Positions 1 through 9,671 are shown, counted from the stretch's first letter. The stretch: DNA of 64,000 nt from Smaragdicoccus niigatensis DSM 44881 = NBRC 103563 (GCF_000380645.1 NZ_AQXZ01000014.1:248001-312000); one strand, 5' to 3'. Numbers and translations are program-made. The notes: generated from the sequence alone by a model not told the origin.

Positions 1-827
1 CGCCGATCGCGGCCTTCATCACGTACACGGTGATGGTCAACATCGTCTACTTCGGGGGCGCAGTGCTCGGTGGGCAGGCTGCGTGGCGTGCCGCTCAGCA
101 GCGGGCGCGCCTCGTGGAACAGGCCGAGACGATCGAGCGGCAGTCCGAGGACCTCCAACGTCAGGCCGTCGTGGAGGAGCGCCTGCGGATCGCGCGTGAA
201 TTGCACGATGTTGTCGCCCACCACGTGTCGGTGATCGGCGTCCAGGCCTCGGCCGCGCAGCGGATGCTGCGCCGCGACCCGGACATCGCGGAGGCGTCGC
301 TGCGCTCGATCGAGACCTCGTCGCGCGACGCCGTGACCCAGATGCGCGGACTGCTCGGGACGCTGCGGTCTTCCGACCCGGTCGACGCGAACGACCGTGC
401 GCCCGAACCAAACCTTCCCGACGTGCGCGGGCTGGTCGACGAAGTACGCGATACCGGCTTCGACGTCACGCTCGACGTCGTCGAGGACGAACCTGGTGCA
501 CTTTCCGCGGTATCCGCACCGATCGGACTCTCGTTGTACCGGACCGTTCAAGAAGCGCTGGCGAACGTGCGCCGGCATTCGACCGCTACCAAAGCGCACG
601 TCTCGGTCCGGGTGTCGCATGCCCCGCAACCACGGTTCGCGAACGGATATGCCGAGGTCGAAGTGGTCGACGACGGTCGCCCACGGCCGGGAACCTCCGG
701 CTCCGGACTCGGCCTTCTCGGTGTCCGGGAACGACTGTCGACGCACGGTGGAGTCAGCGAGATCGGACCACGAGTGACCGGCGGCTATCGAGTTCGGGTG
801 CGCCTTCCGTTGGGAGAATCGAAATGA
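1..827 (+). CDS. NarL-family sensor histidine kinase, 5' end cut by window
   Basis: C-terminal part of a two-component sensor kinase. The frame is open to the window edge (reads PIAAFITYT before the first GTG at 30), so the N-terminus and any further membrane helices lie outside. Seen: a helix at the start, a coiled linker, the HisKA_3 phosphoacceptor motif RIARELHDVVAHHVS (His at about base 205), an N-box-like QEALANVRRHS, DDG and GSGLGLLGVRERL, as in HATPase_c of the NarL/DesK group. The gene overlaps the response regulator by four bases (ATGA), so the two are co-translated. The ABC exporter downstream is the likely regulated target (inference). The signal sensed is unknown. Confidence 0.93.
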   Translation, partial: PIAAFITYTVMVNIVYFGGAVLGGQAAWRAAQQRARLVEQAETIERQSEDLQRQAVVEERLRIARELHDVVAHHVSVIGVQASAAQRMLRRDPDIAEASLRSIETSSRDAVTQMRGLLGTLRSSDPVDANDRAPEPNLPDVRGLVDEVRDTGFDVTLDVVEDEPGALSAVSAPIGLSLYRTVQEALANVRRHSTATKAHVSVRVSHAPQPRFANGYAEVEVVDDGRPRPGTSGSGLGLLGVRERLSTHGGVSEIGPRVTGGYRVRVRLPLGESK

Positions 828-1495
828 TCCGGGTCGTACTGGTCGACGACCAGGCGCTCATCCGGTCTGGATTTGCACTGATTCTCGGTGTCGAGGACGA
901 CATCGAGGTTGTGGGGGAAGCGGCGAACGGCCGCGAGGCCATCGACCTGACGCGAAATCAGAGACCTGACGTCGTCCTCATGGACGTTCAGATGCCGATC
1001 CTCGACGGCATCGCCGCGACCCGGGAGATCGTCATGTCGACCGAAGCGCGGGTGCTCATCCTCACGACGTTCGACCGCGACGACTACGTTTTCGACGGTC
1101 TAGCCGCCGGTGCGAGCGGGTTCCTCCTCAAGAACTCCGAAGCCGACCATCTCATCCATGCCGTCCGCACGGTCGCGGCCGGCAACGCGCTGCTCGCGCC
1201 CGAGGTCACCCGGCGGGTGATCTCCCGCATGGCCGCGAAACAGTCGGCGCCACAGTCAGATCCGCGCATTGAAACCCTGACGCCGCGCGAGCTGGAAGTC
1301 GTGCGACTCGTCGGACGAGGTTGGTCGAACGCGGAGATCGCGGCGCACCTCGTCCTCGGGGAAGCCACGGTCAAAACGCATCTGTCGAATGCCTTCGCCA
1401 AACTGCACCTTCGGGACCGAGTCCAGGCGGTCGTGTTCGCCTACGAAGCCGGACTCATCCTCGCGGGGGAAGCCGACCTCGACGGCCACGGCTGA
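824..1495 (+). CDS. NarL/FixJ-family response regulator
   Basis: DNA-binding response regulator, 223 aa, normal family length. The N-terminal receiver domain (about 1-120) shows the acidic pair VDDQ, phosphoacceptor Asp in VLMDVQMPILDG, Thr in LTTF and Lys in FLLKNS. The C-terminal LuxR-type HTH (about 150-215) reads LTPRELEVVRLVGRGWSNAE and ends in VKTHLSNAFAKL. The start ATG overlaps the kinase stop (ATGA), so the kinase upstream is its cognate partner. An ABC exporter follows 53 bases downstream in the same direction and is the plausible regulated operon, as for many actinobacterial HK-RR-ABC loci. Confidence 0.95.
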   Translation: MIRVVLVDDQALIRSGFALILGVEDDIEVVGEAANGREAIDLTRNQRPDVVLMDVQMPILDGIAATREIVMSTEARVLILTTFDRDDYVFDGLAAGASGFLLKNSEADHLIHAVRTVAAGNALLAPEVTRRVISRMAAKQSAPQSDPRIETLTPRELEVVRLVGRGWSNAEIAAHLVLGEATVKTHLSNAFAKLHLRDRVQAVVFAYEAGLILAGEADLDGHG

Positions 1496-1548
1496 TCTCC
1501 ACCGCGCGTCGGATCCGCGTGCGCCGCGACGCCCATACGGTGGAGATC

Positions 1549-2457
1549 ATGAAGCACAGCAAAGAGCGCGGCGGCGACCTCGAATTGCGGCATCTGACGC
1601 GAACGTTCGGTGAGGTCCGGGCCGTCGATGACGTCAGCTTCACCGTCTCGAGCGGTCTGCTGACCGGGTTCGTCGGTGGCAACGGGGCCGGCAAGACAAC
1701 GACGATGCGCATGGCCATGGGCGTTCTCGCGCCGACGAGCGGTGAAGTGCACTGGCAGGGTCATCCGATCACCGGACTCGATCGCCGCACCTTCGGCTAC
1801 ATGCCGGAGGAGCGCGGGCTCTACCCGAAGCAGCCGGTTCTCGATCAGCTCATCTACCTGGCCCGACTCCGTGGAATGAGCACGTCGGCGGCCCGGAAAT
1901 CGGTTCTCGACCACCTCGAGCGCCTCGGTCTGGCCGAGCGTGCGAAGGACCACGTCGAGAAGCTGTCGCTCGGAAACCAGCAGCGGGTGCAGATCATCGC
2001 GGCACTCATGGGACAGCCGCAGGCACTCGTTCTCGACGAGCCGTTCAGCGGTCTCGACCCGGCAGCCGTCGACAGCATGGTCGACCTCCTGCGCGAACAC
2101 ACGTCGCAGGGCGTTCCGGTGCTTTTTTCGTCGCACCAACTCGATCTTGTCGAGCGATTGTGTGAGCGATTGGTCGTGCTCGCGCGCGGCCATGTGGTCG
2201 CGTCGGGAACTCCCGACGAACTGCAGTCGCGTTCGGTCCTCCGGCACCGGCTGGTCCTCGATGGTGACGCCGGCTGGGTTCGTGACCAGCGCGGAATCCA
2301 CGTCGTCGACCTCGCGGGACCGTCGGTCCTCCTCGAAATCATCGATGCGGGCGCCGAACGGGACCTCTTGTCCAAGGCCCTCGATCGCGGTGCCATCCAA
2401 CAGTTCTCGCCCGAGCGCCCGAGCCTCGCGCAGATCTACCGAGAGGTGACGGCATGA
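1549..2457 (+). CDS. ABC exporter ATP-binding subunit (NatA-like)
   Basis: Cytoplasmic ATPase of an ABC-2 type exporter, 302 aa. Seen: Walker A GGNGAGKTTT, Q-loop region MPEERGLYPKQ, signature LSLGNQQRVQ, Walker B ALVLDEPFSGLDP and switch His in LFSSHQLD, followed by the short C-terminal domain typical of the Nat/drug-exporter group. The ATG at 1549 is chosen because GGTGGAG lies about six bases upstream; the frame is open further back to 1321, but that part overlaps the response regulator. It overlaps the permease gene by four bases (ATGA). Resembles NatA (sodium or antimicrobial export); the substrate is not deducible. Confidence 0.92.
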   Translation: MKHSKERGGDLELRHLTRTFGEVRAVDDVSFTVSSGLLTGFVGGNGAGKTTTMRMAMGVLAPTSGEVHWQGHPITGLDRRTFGYMPEERGLYPKQPVLDQLIYLARLRGMSTSAARKSVLDHLERLGLAERAKDHVEKLSLGNQQRVQIIAALMGQPQALVLDEPFSGLDPAAVDSMVDLLREHTSQGVPVLFSSHQLDLVERLCERLVVLARGHVVASGTPDELQSRSVLRHRLVLDGDAGWVRDQRGIHVVDLAGPSVLLEIIDAGAERDLLSKALDRGAIQQFSPERPSLAQIYREVTA

Positions 2458-3629
2458 ACCGCCAGCCACAGCCCTGGATCATCGTCGCCACCCGCGAGAT
2501 CCATGTCCGCCTGACGAACCGAGCCTTCGTCGTGTCCACGCTCATCACGATGCTGCTCATTGCGGGTGGCGCGGCGTTCGGCGTGTGGCAGAGCAGCAAG
2601 GAATCGACCCACACGATCGTCGTGTCCGATCAATCCGCCGAGGCCCTCGTGACTAGCGCCAGCAAGATTGCGCATACCGCCGACGACACGGTGACGATCG
2701 AGGTTGACCGGGTCAGCAGCGACGTGGCCGCGAAGGCGGCCGTCGACGACGGCAAGGCCGATGCCTGGCTGTACAACGGGCCGAGCGGATGGACCCTGAG
2801 CTCGGACGACCAAGTCGACCTGACGGTGAAGACGGCCGTCGAACAGTCGGTGCGGATGAGTGTCCTGGACGCCAACGCTGCCGCTGCGGGGACGTCGGTT
2901 CAAGACCTCATGAAGGGTGCCGACCTCAAGGTCGACCGACTCGACGGCAAGCAGGACAACTCGGGTGCGATCAAGCTGATCACCTTCGCGTTCGCCATCT
3001 TGTTCTTCATGGCGGCGATGATGTTCGGCATTCAGATCGCGCAGAGCGTCGTCGAGGAGAAGCAATCGCGTCTCGTGGAGATCATCGCGACGGCGATCCC
3101 GCTGCGACACCTCCTCAGCGGCAAGGTTGTCGGAAACGCAGTGCTCGCGTTGGCGCAGGTCGTGCTCTATAGCGCCACCGGCCTGGTCGCCCTGTCCTTC
3201 ACGGATCTGTCGGGGCTGCTGCCCGGTCTGAGTTGGGCCGTGGCCTGGTTCATCGCGTTCTTCGCGATCGGATTCCTGGCGCTGGCGTGCCTGTATGCCG
3301 TGGCCGGCGCGCTGGCTTCACGCAATGAGGACATTCAGACGACCACGGCGCCGATGACGTATGCGCTGATGGCGGTGTACCTCGCGAGCTTCGGGTTGTC
3401 CGGCAATGCCCTGGTGATCGTTTCGTACGTGCCGATCGCCTCGGTCATTGCGATGCCGGCCCGCCTGCTCGCCGGCGACGTCGCCTGGTGGGAGCCGGTG
3501 CTGTCGCTCGGAATCACCGGATTGTTCGCGGCCGGAGTCATCTACGTCGGCGAACGAGCCTACCGCCACTCGCTGATGCAGACCGGCGGAAAGTTGTCCT
3601 GGCGGAAGGCACTCGCGCCCGTCGGCTAG
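2454..3629 (+). CDS. ABC-2 type exporter permease (NatB-like)
   Basis: Membrane subunit partner of the preceding ATPase, 391 aa. An N-terminal helix (about 20-42) is followed by a large extracytoplasmic domain (about 45-170) and then five or six hydrophobic helices (about 180-360), the ABC2_membrane_3/NatB architecture. Between them lies the conserved VVEEKQSRLVEIIATAI stretch that couples to the ATPase. The start overlaps the ATPase stop (ATGA), so translation is coupled. It ends about 50 bases before gabT, and no terminator is obvious between them. Confidence 0.92.
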   Translation: MNRQPQPWIIVATREIHVRLTNRAFVVSTLITMLLIAGGAAFGVWQSSKESTHTIVVSDQSAEALVTSASKIAHTADDTVTIEVDRVSSDVAAKAAVDDGKADAWLYNGPSGWTLSSDDQVDLTVKTAVEQSVRMSVLDANAAAAGTSVQDLMKGADLKVDRLDGKQDNSGAIKLITFAFAILFFMAAMMFGIQIAQSVVEEKQSRLVEIIATAIPLRHLLSGKVVGNAVLALAQVVLYSATGLVALSFTDLSGLLPGLSWAVAWFIAFFAIGFLALACLYAVAGALASRNEDIQTTTAPMTYALMAVYLASFGLSGNALVIVSYVPIASVIAMPARLLAGDVAWWEPVLSLGITGLFAAGVIYVGERAYRHSLMQTGGKLSWRKALAPVG

Positions 3630-3678
3630 GTGGCAAGCTCAGAGTCGGTTCCGACCGTGGACGACCCGGAGGCTGTAG

Positions 3679-5022
3679 ATGACCGCCATCGTGTACCGAC
3701 TGGCGCAAGAGCGCAGACTCGTCACCCCGCTTCCCGGCCCGAAATCGCTCGAACTCGCTGCTCGACGCGGCAAGGCCGTGGCAGCGGGGGTGGGTTCGTC
3801 CGCTCCCGTTTATGCCGTGGACGCGGACGGCGGCGTGATCGTCGATGTGGACGGGAACTCGCTCATCGACCTCGGCTCGGGTATTGCCGTCACCGGTGTC
3901 GGAGCGTCGAATCCGGAGGTCGCGGCGGCGGTGGCCGATCAGGCCGCGCGACTGATCCACACCTGCTTCATGGTCACCCCGTACGAGGGGTACATCGAGG
4001 TCGCTGAGCGGCTCAACCGACTCACACCGGGCGACCACGAGAAGCGAACGGTGCTGTTCAACTCGGGTGCGGAGGCGGTCGAGAACGCGGTCAAGGTGGC
4101 CCGCCTGGCAACCGGGCGCCAGGCCGTCGTCGCGTTCGACCACGCCTATCACGGCCGCACGAACCTCACGATGGCGCTCACCGCGAAAGCGATGCCCTAC
4201 AAGACGAACTTCGGCCCCTTCGCGCCGGAGATCTACCGGATGCCGGCCTCCTACCCGTACCGCGACGGCCTCGATGGCAAGGAAGCCGCCGCGGACGCGA
4301 TCGACCGCATCGAGAAGCAGATCGGCGCTTCGTCGGTCGCGGCGCTCATCATCGAGCCGATCCAGGGTGAAGGTGGATTCATCGTTCCCGCGCCCGGGTT
4401 CCTCCCGACGATAGTGGACTGGGCCAAACAGAACGGCATCGTGTTCATCGCCGACGAGGTGCAGACCGGGTTCGCCCGAACGGGTTCGTGGTTCGCATCG
4501 GACGACGAAGGCATCGTTCCGGACCTCATCACGATGGCCAAAGGCATCGCCGGTGGAATGCCGCTCGCGGCTGTCACCGGGCGTGCGGACCTTCTCGACG
4601 CGGTCCACCCCGGTGGGCTCGGCGGCACGTACGGCGGAAACCCGGTCGCCTGCGCGGCCGCGATTGCGGCGATCGACTACATGGCCGCGGCCGACCTGCC
4701 CGCGCGTGCGCGGCACCTGGAGAAGCTGTCCCGGTCCTATCTCGAGAAGCTGCAGGCCGACACCGGCGTCATCGGCGACATTCGTGGTCGCGGCGCGATG
4801 ATCGCGATCGAAATCGTGAAACCGGGTACGAAGGAACCAGACGCGGTGCTCACCAAAGAGGTGGCGACCGCGACGAACAACGCGGGCGTCGTCGTTCTGA
4901 CGTGCGGCACCTACGGCAACATCATCCGGCTGCTGCCACCCCTGGTGATCAGCCACGATCTGCTGATGGAAGGACTTGAAGTGCTCGGCTCGGTTCTGCG
5001 AAACAAGGCAGGTCACGCATGA
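3679..5022 (+). CDS. gabT: 4-aminobutyrate (or 5-aminovalerate) aminotransferase
   Basis: Class III PLP-dependent transaminase, 447 aa: GABA + 2-oxoglutarate to succinate semialdehyde + glutamate. Seen: LFNSGAEAVENAVK (phosphate-binding loop), AYHGRTNLTMALT, EPIQGEGGF, the PLP-ring Asp in FIADEVQTGFARTG, the Schiff-base Lys in ITMAKGIAGGMPL, and GTYGGNPVACAAA. Start ATG at 3679; upstream GGAGG at 3669-3673 is well placed. It overlaps gabD by four bases. Homologous enzymes (DavT) also take 5-aminovalerate, relevant because an amino-acid monooxygenase/amidase/ureohydrolase set lies 5 kb downstream. Confidence 0.95.
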   Translation: MTAIVYRLAQERRLVTPLPGPKSLELAARRGKAVAAGVGSSAPVYAVDADGGVIVDVDGNSLIDLGSGIAVTGVGASNPEVAAAVADQAARLIHTCFMVTPYEGYIEVAERLNRLTPGDHEKRTVLFNSGAEAVENAVKVARLATGRQAVVAFDHAYHGRTNLTMALTAKAMPYKTNFGPFAPEIYRMPASYPYRDGLDGKEAAADAIDRIEKQIGASSVAALIIEPIQGEGGFIVPAPGFLPTIVDWAKQNGIVFIADEVQTGFARTGSWFASDDEGIVPDLITMAKGIAGGMPLAAVTGRADLLDAVHPGGLGGTYGGNPVACAAAIAAIDYMAAADLPARARHLEKLSRSYLEKLQADTGVIGDIRGRGAMIAIEIVKPGTKEPDAVLTKEVATATNNAGVVVLTCGTYGNIIRLLPPLVISHDLLMEGLEVLGSVLRNKAGHA

Positions 5023-6473
5023 CTCCGGAAGAAGCCCTCAAGGCAGTACCGCTGGATCTCTGGATCGGTGGAGTGCAGACGCCGGCCGCGTCCGGCAAGC
5101 GCTTCCCGGTTCATAATCCCGCGACCGGCGAAGTCCTGGTCGAGGTGGCCGACGCCGGTCCCGAAGACGGCGCCCGCGCATTGGATGCAGCAGTGGCCGC
5201 GCAAGCGGAGTGGGCGGCGACGCCGTCCCGCAAGCGCGCCGAGATCCTGCGCAAGGCCTGGGAACTCATCGACGGCAAGTACCGCCCCAACCTCGCCATG
5301 CTCATGACTCTCGAGATGGGCAAGCCGCTCGCGGAGTCGAATGGTGAGGTCACCTACGGCGGCGAGTTCATTCGCTGGTTCGCCGAGGAGGCACCCCGGA
5401 TCAACGGCCGGTACACGACTTCGCCGACCGGTACGGGCCGGATTCTCGTGATGAAGCAGCCGGTCGGGCCGGTGCTCGCGATCACTCCGTGGAACTTCCC
5501 GCTCGCGATGGGCACCCGCAAGATCGGTCCGGCGTTCGCCGCCGGCTGCACCGTCGTGTGCAAGCCCGCCGCGGAGACTCCGCTCACGATGCTCATGCTC
5601 GGCACGGTCTTCGAGGAGGCCGGACTGCCGCACGGCGTCCTGTCGATCCTCCCGACCTCGCACGCCGCGGCGCTGACCGACCCGATGTTCGACGATCCAC
5701 GCCTGCGGAAGGTCACCTTCACCGGTTCGACCGGAGTGGGAAAGCTGCTGCTGGCCCAGGCCGCGAAGCACGTCCTCAACTCCTCGATGGAACTCGGTGG
5801 CAATGCGCCGTTCGTCGTGTTCGACGACGCTGACCTCGACGCCGCGGTCGACGGCGCAATGGCCGCCAAGATGCGCAACACGGGTGAGGCGTGCACGGCC
5901 GCGAACCGCATTCACGTCGACAACTCGGTCCGTGCGGAGTTCACCCGCAAGCTCACGGACCGCATGGCCGCGCTGCGCGTGGGCAATGGAGTCGAAGAAG
6001 GTTCGCAGGTCGGGCCGTTGATCACCGAGAAGCAGCGGGGAACGGTGCAGGATCTCGTCGCGGACGCGGTCGCCAAGGGAGCCAGCATCACCTGCGGTGG
6101 TGAGGCACTTTCGGGCGCGGGCTACTTCTACCCGCCGACCGTCCTTGATGGGGTGTCGGTGGATGCCCGAATCCTCAAGGAAGAAGTCTTCGGCCCGGTT
6201 GCGGCGATCGCTGGATTCGACGGTGAGGAAGCCGGAATCGCGGCCGCCAACGACACCGAATACGGGCTCGCGGCGTACATCTATACGCAGAACCTGAGCC
6301 GCGCTCTGCGTGTCGCGGAGGCCGTCGAGTCCGGAATGGTGGGCGTCAACCGCGGCATCATCTCCGACGTCGCGGCACCGTTCGGTGGCGTCAAGGAGTC
6401 GGGCCTGGGCCGCGAAGCGGGGTCGGAAGGAATCGAGGAGTACCTCGAAACGAAGTACATCGCCTTGCCTTAG
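5019..6473 (+). CDS. gabD: NADP+-type succinate-semialdehyde dehydrogenase
   Basis: Aldehyde dehydrogenase superfamily, 484 aa, usual GabD length. It oxidises succinate semialdehyde to succinate (or glutarate semialdehyde to glutarate), completing GABA catabolism. Seen: PWNFPLAMGTRKIGPA, CKPAAETPLTM (cofactor binding), FTGSTGVGKLL, the catalytic Glu in MELGGNAPFVVFDDADLD, the catalytic Cys in NTGEACTAANRI, and EEVFGPVAAI. Translationally coupled to gabT by an ATGA overlap, so the two enzymes are made together. Confidence 0.95.
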   Translation: MTPEEALKAVPLDLWIGGVQTPAASGKRFPVHNPATGEVLVEVADAGPEDGARALDAAVAAQAEWAATPSRKRAEILRKAWELIDGKYRPNLAMLMTLEMGKPLAESNGEVTYGGEFIRWFAEEAPRINGRYTTSPTGTGRILVMKQPVGPVLAITPWNFPLAMGTRKIGPAFAAGCTVVCKPAAETPLTMLMLGTVFEEAGLPHGVLSILPTSHAAALTDPMFDDPRLRKVTFTGSTGVGKLLLAQAAKHVLNSSMELGGNAPFVVFDDADLDAAVDGAMAAKMRNTGEACTAANRIHVDNSVRAEFTRKLTDRMAALRVGNGVEEGSQVGPLITEKQRGTVQDLVADAVAKGASITCGGEALSGAGYFYPPTVLDGVSVDARILKEEVFGPVAAIAGFDGEEAGIAAANDTEYGLAAYIYTQNLSRALRVAEAVESGMVGVNRGIISDVAAPFGGVKESGLGREAGSEGIEEYLETKYIALP

Positions 6474-6623
6474 AGTTCCTGACCCAGGGTGATGTCCCAT
6501 CGATGACCTGCAGCGATGGCATTCTCGACGACTGACCACGATAGGTCACAGGTCGGTGTCCCCGATTGGTGTCCATCGGCGCGTCTCGGCGGCGGGCTGG
6601 AAAACCGCTGCCACAGTGAATGC

Positions 6624-7631
6624 ATGTTCGGAGTCGTCCGGCCGTGTGCCTCGGGCAAAGAGGCGTGGCGCGAGCACATGTGCGGTCTGTGTCTGTCCCT
6701 GCGCGATGGGCACGGTCAGGTGGCACGGGCCACCACAAACACCGACGCGATCGTCCTCAGCCTCCTGACCGAGGCTCAGTCCGGGCGCGCATCGCGTCGG
6801 ACTGCGGGTCCGTGCCCGCTGCGAGGCATGAAAACAGCGTCCGTCGTGACGTCGGACTCGGCTGGTGCAGAACTCGCAGCCACCGCATCGTTGCTGCTCG
6901 GGGCGGCCAAGGCGACGGACTGGGCGGCCGACGGTGACGGGCGGTTTCGTGCGCGACTGTCGAAGCGTCCCGCGCGAAAGTGGCGCGCCGAAGCGCACGA
7001 GCGCGGAAGTCGCATCGGACTCGACGTTCAACCGCTGTGGACCGCGATCACATCGCAGAAGGCAAGGGAATGCGCAGGCATCGCTCTCGACGAGGTCACC
7101 TGGCCCGCCGAGTTCTGCGCCGGGGAGTTGTACGCGCACTCTGCGGTGCTCGCCGATCGACCGGAGAATGTTGTTCCGCTGCGGACGATTGGTCGAGCGA
7201 TCGGACGGATCGCCCATCTGAGCGACGCGGTCGCGGATCTCAAGGTCGATCGCAAACGCGGTGCCTTCAATCCGATCGACGCGACGGGGACGTCGTTGGC
7301 CGAGGTCGATGACCTTCTCGGTCGTGCGCGTGACCAAGTGCGAAGTGCAACTGCGGTCCTGACCTTGGCGGATCCGGAGCCGGTGTCGACGATCCTGGTC
7401 CATGGGACCAACCGAGCCCTCGCGTCGGCGCAGGAACCGGTCCAACGCCCGGGACTACTGACTGGCGTCGGATTGCTCGTCGGTGGGTACTGCACCGGGT
7501 ACGCGTGCTGTTTCGAGCACACCGCGCCGTGCACTGGGGAGCGGAAGCCGCCGATCGGATGTGATTGTGACTGTGGCGATTGTGCCTGCTGCTGCGACGA
7601 CTGCTGCTGCGACTGTGGCTGCGACTGCTGA
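6624..7631 (+). CDS. DUF5685-family protein with Cys/Asp-rich metal-binding tail
   Basis: 335 aa, function unknown. Family features: N-terminal MFGVVRPC, then CGLCLSLRDGHG and TNTDAIVLSLLTEAQ, helical throughout with no signal peptide. The last 24 residues hold 13 Cys, mostly alternating with Asp (starting GCDCDCGDCACCC at about 311), which looks like a soft-metal ligand or Fe-S site. The ATG at 6624 is preferred because family homology begins at MFGVV; the frame runs open to 6516 with low-complexity sequence and no ribosome site. It stands alone between gabD and an acyltransferase. Membership in DUF5685 is from memory; the metal role is inference. Confidence 0.8.
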   Translation: MFGVVRPCASGKEAWREHMCGLCLSLRDGHGQVARATTNTDAIVLSLLTEAQSGRASRRTAGPCPLRGMKTASVVTSDSAGAELAATASLLLGAAKATDWAADGDGRFRARLSKRPARKWRAEAHERGSRIGLDVQPLWTAITSQKARECAGIALDEVTWPAEFCAGELYAHSAVLADRPENVVPLRTIGRAIGRIAHLSDAVADLKVDRKRGAFNPIDATGTSLAEVDDLLGRARDQVRSATAVLTLADPEPVSTILVHGTNRALASAQEPVQRPGLLTGVGLLVGGYCTGYACCFEHTAPCTGERKPPIGCDCDCGDCACCCDDCCCDCGCDC

Positions 7632-7757
7632 CATCGAGCGTCGTATTGGGCCGTCTAGCAAACGCTCTACATTTGCCGATAATTCGCCGAATACAGTTTG
7701 TCGCGGGCGGTACGAGTGCTCGCCCATGCGAGGATCACGCGGACCGACGGGGAGGTC

Positions 7758-9671
7758 ATGACACTCACGCTCGCACCACCGACGCCCCTCGACGAACCTG
7801 TCGAGGCGGCGCCCGACCGCGTGAGTGCGTTCCTGGGCATTTCGGCCGCGAGGTCGGGCAATGAACCGTACCTGGACGGATTGCGTGCCGTTGCGGTCCT
7901 GTCCGTGCTGGTCTACCACTGCCTCGGCGTCGCCATCGCGCATGGTGAGCTACGGCTTTTCGGCGTCGACGTGGGGTTCATCTTCGCGCGGGCGTACCTC
8001 GGGGTCGACCTGTTCTTCGTTCTCAGCGGGTTCCTGCTGGCCCGGCCGTGGTTTGTCGCTCGACAGCAGGGAACGCCGAGACCGAGCCTGCGCCAGTTCT
8101 GGCGGCGCCGTCTTCTCCGAATCGTGCCCGCCTATTACCTGTGCTTCTTCCTCGTGCTCGGCATCTTCGGGTTCCTCGACGAGACTCCCGAACAGATGCT
8201 CACCGGCACGACCGGGCTGATCAACATCGGCGCGCACCTGCTCTTTCTGCACGGCTACGTTCCGATCGCGTACTCCGACTTCAACTTCAACAGCTTCCCC
8301 TGGTGGACGTTGACGATCGAGATGACCTGGTACGCGCTACTTCCTGTGCTGGTTCTGGCCTTCCTCGGCCGCCGGTGGTGGTTGTCGCTCACGCTCTTCG
8401 GCGCCGTCTCAATGGGCTGGATCTGGCTGTGGTCAACGTCTATGGACTCGGTCATCGAGGCGGCGATCAAGCACAGCGACCCCACGACGTTGCTGCTCAG
8501 CGGATTCAGCTCCGATTTCGACTTCTGGTTCAGCGGGATGTTCGTGAACAGCCTGCCCGCGTTCCTGCTGACATTTGGGCTGGGCGTCGTCCTGGCAAGA
8601 GTGCAGGTCAACGGCGCGTCCGGGCGGTTTATCGGGTCGTTGGCCGCGTCGGCAATCGCGTTGGCAGCCGTCTGCGCGGGACTTATCGAGCTGGCCTGGC
8701 TCAGCCGAGACCCCTTGGAACAGGTCTACTACCGCCCGGTGTTCGGGCTGCTGATCGCGGCCGGCGTCTACCTCGTCGCGTTCGGTCACCCGGCCCTGCG
8801 CCGCCCATTCGAGTGGCTCCCACTGCGCCTCATCGGGTGGGTCAGCTTCGGGATCTACCTGATTCACGAGCCGCTCATCCATATCGAGAACCGTGGTCAG
8901 TGGTTCGATTCGTGGGGTCCGTTCTCGACGTTGCTGGGACTCGCGGCCGTGACGCTGGCGATCTCGACGGCACTTGCCGTCCTGTCGTGGCTGTTCGTCG
9001 AGAGGCCCTTCCTCGTCCGGCAGCCCGATACGGGGAGTTGGCCTCCCCGGGTGAAACGTGGGGCGGTTGCGGCGGCGCTGGCCGTGGTGGCAGTCGGTTG
9101 CTATGTCGTCGGGACGTGGCCGTCGTCCGCGGATCGAGCCTGGACCACCGTCAATGCGGAGATGCGCGAGCAGGGGGTCGAGCCCCTGCTGTCCTACGTG
9201 CCGAAAGTCGATCTCGGGGTTCGCGACTCCGGCCCGATGGCGATCGCGGCAGCGGTCCCGCGACAGCGCATCGACAGTGAGTTGGCGTGGTTCATCGCGA
9301 GTTGTCGTCGGGTCGACAGTCCGGGCGCGGTCTACACGCTGTCGACGGCTGGTCTCTACGTCACCGCCTCTGCGTTTGGGTGTACCGATGAGAGGTCGGC
9401 TGCGCGGGTCATCGATGAGACGCAGCAGCACTCGCAGTTCTATGGGCAGGCGCGATCGATCGCAGGGGTAGGCGAGGCCGCCATCGTTCGGTCGTTGGCG
9501 TTTCCGGGCCAGCCGAATCGCGTGCAGATTCGCTACCGCAGTGACTATTCGGTGGTGACGATCGACGTGCAAGCCGAGAACTCGATGTTGTCGGATCAGC
9601 GTGCGCGCGACCTCTGGTACTTCGCCACCAAGACGTATCCGATCTCTACGACGTTCTACGAACCGCGCTAG
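7758..9671 (+). CDS. Membrane acyltransferase, OafA/YrhL (acyltransferase_3) family
   Basis: Integral membrane O-acyltransferase, 637 aa. The N-terminal acyltransferase_3 domain (about 35-420) begins YLDGLRAVAVLSVLVYH with the catalytic-type His, followed by GVDLFFVLSGFLLARP and about ten hydrophobic helices. A soluble extracytoplasmic C-terminal domain follows (about 440-637) that is not SGNH-like: no GDS is seen. Such proteins acetylate or acylate cell-surface sugars or lipids. The ATG at 7758 follows GGGGAGG; an in-frame extension back to 7698 lacks this. Its stop shares the CTAG at 9668-9671 with the convergent monooxygenase gene. Confidence 0.88.
   Translation: MTLTLAPPTPLDEPVEAAPDRVSAFLGISAARSGNEPYLDGLRAVAVLSVLVYHCLGVAIAHGELRLFGVDVGFIFARAYLGVDLFFVLSGFLLARPWFVARQQGTPRPSLRQFWRRRLLRIVPAYYLCFFLVLGIFGFLDETPEQMLTGTTGLINIGAHLLFLHGYVPIAYSDFNFNSFPWWTLTIEMTWYALLPVLVLAFLGRRWWLSLTLFGAVSMGWIWLWSTSMDSVIEAAIKHSDPTTLLLSGFSSDFDFWFSGMFVNSLPAFLLTFGLGVVLARVQVNGASGRFIGSLAASAIALAAVCAGLIELAWLSRDPLEQVYYRPVFGLLIAAGVYLVAFGHPALRRPFEWLPLRLIGWVSFGIYLIHEPLIHIENRGQWFDSWGPFSTLLGLAAVTLAISTALAVLSWLFVERPFLVRQPDTGSWPPRVKRGAVAAALAVVAVGCYVVGTWPSSADRAWTTVNAEMREQGVEPLLSYVPKVDLGVRDSGPMAIAAAVPRQRIDSELAWFIASCRRVDSPGAVYTLSTAGLYVTASAFGCTDERSAARVIDETQQHSQFYGQARSIAGVGEAAIVRSLAFPGQPNRVQIRYRSDYSVVTIDVQAENSMLSDQRARDLWYFATKTYPISTTFYEPR

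Noticed and set aside
3538-5016. Long open frame antisense to gabT
   Set aside because: Arg/Asp/Gly-rich shadow of a high-GC gene; gabT has all catalytic motifs on the other strand.
6499-6521. CCATCG/CGATGG inverted repeat after gabD
   Set aside because: Six-base arms with an 11-base gap and no T-run; not strong enough to call a terminator or operator.
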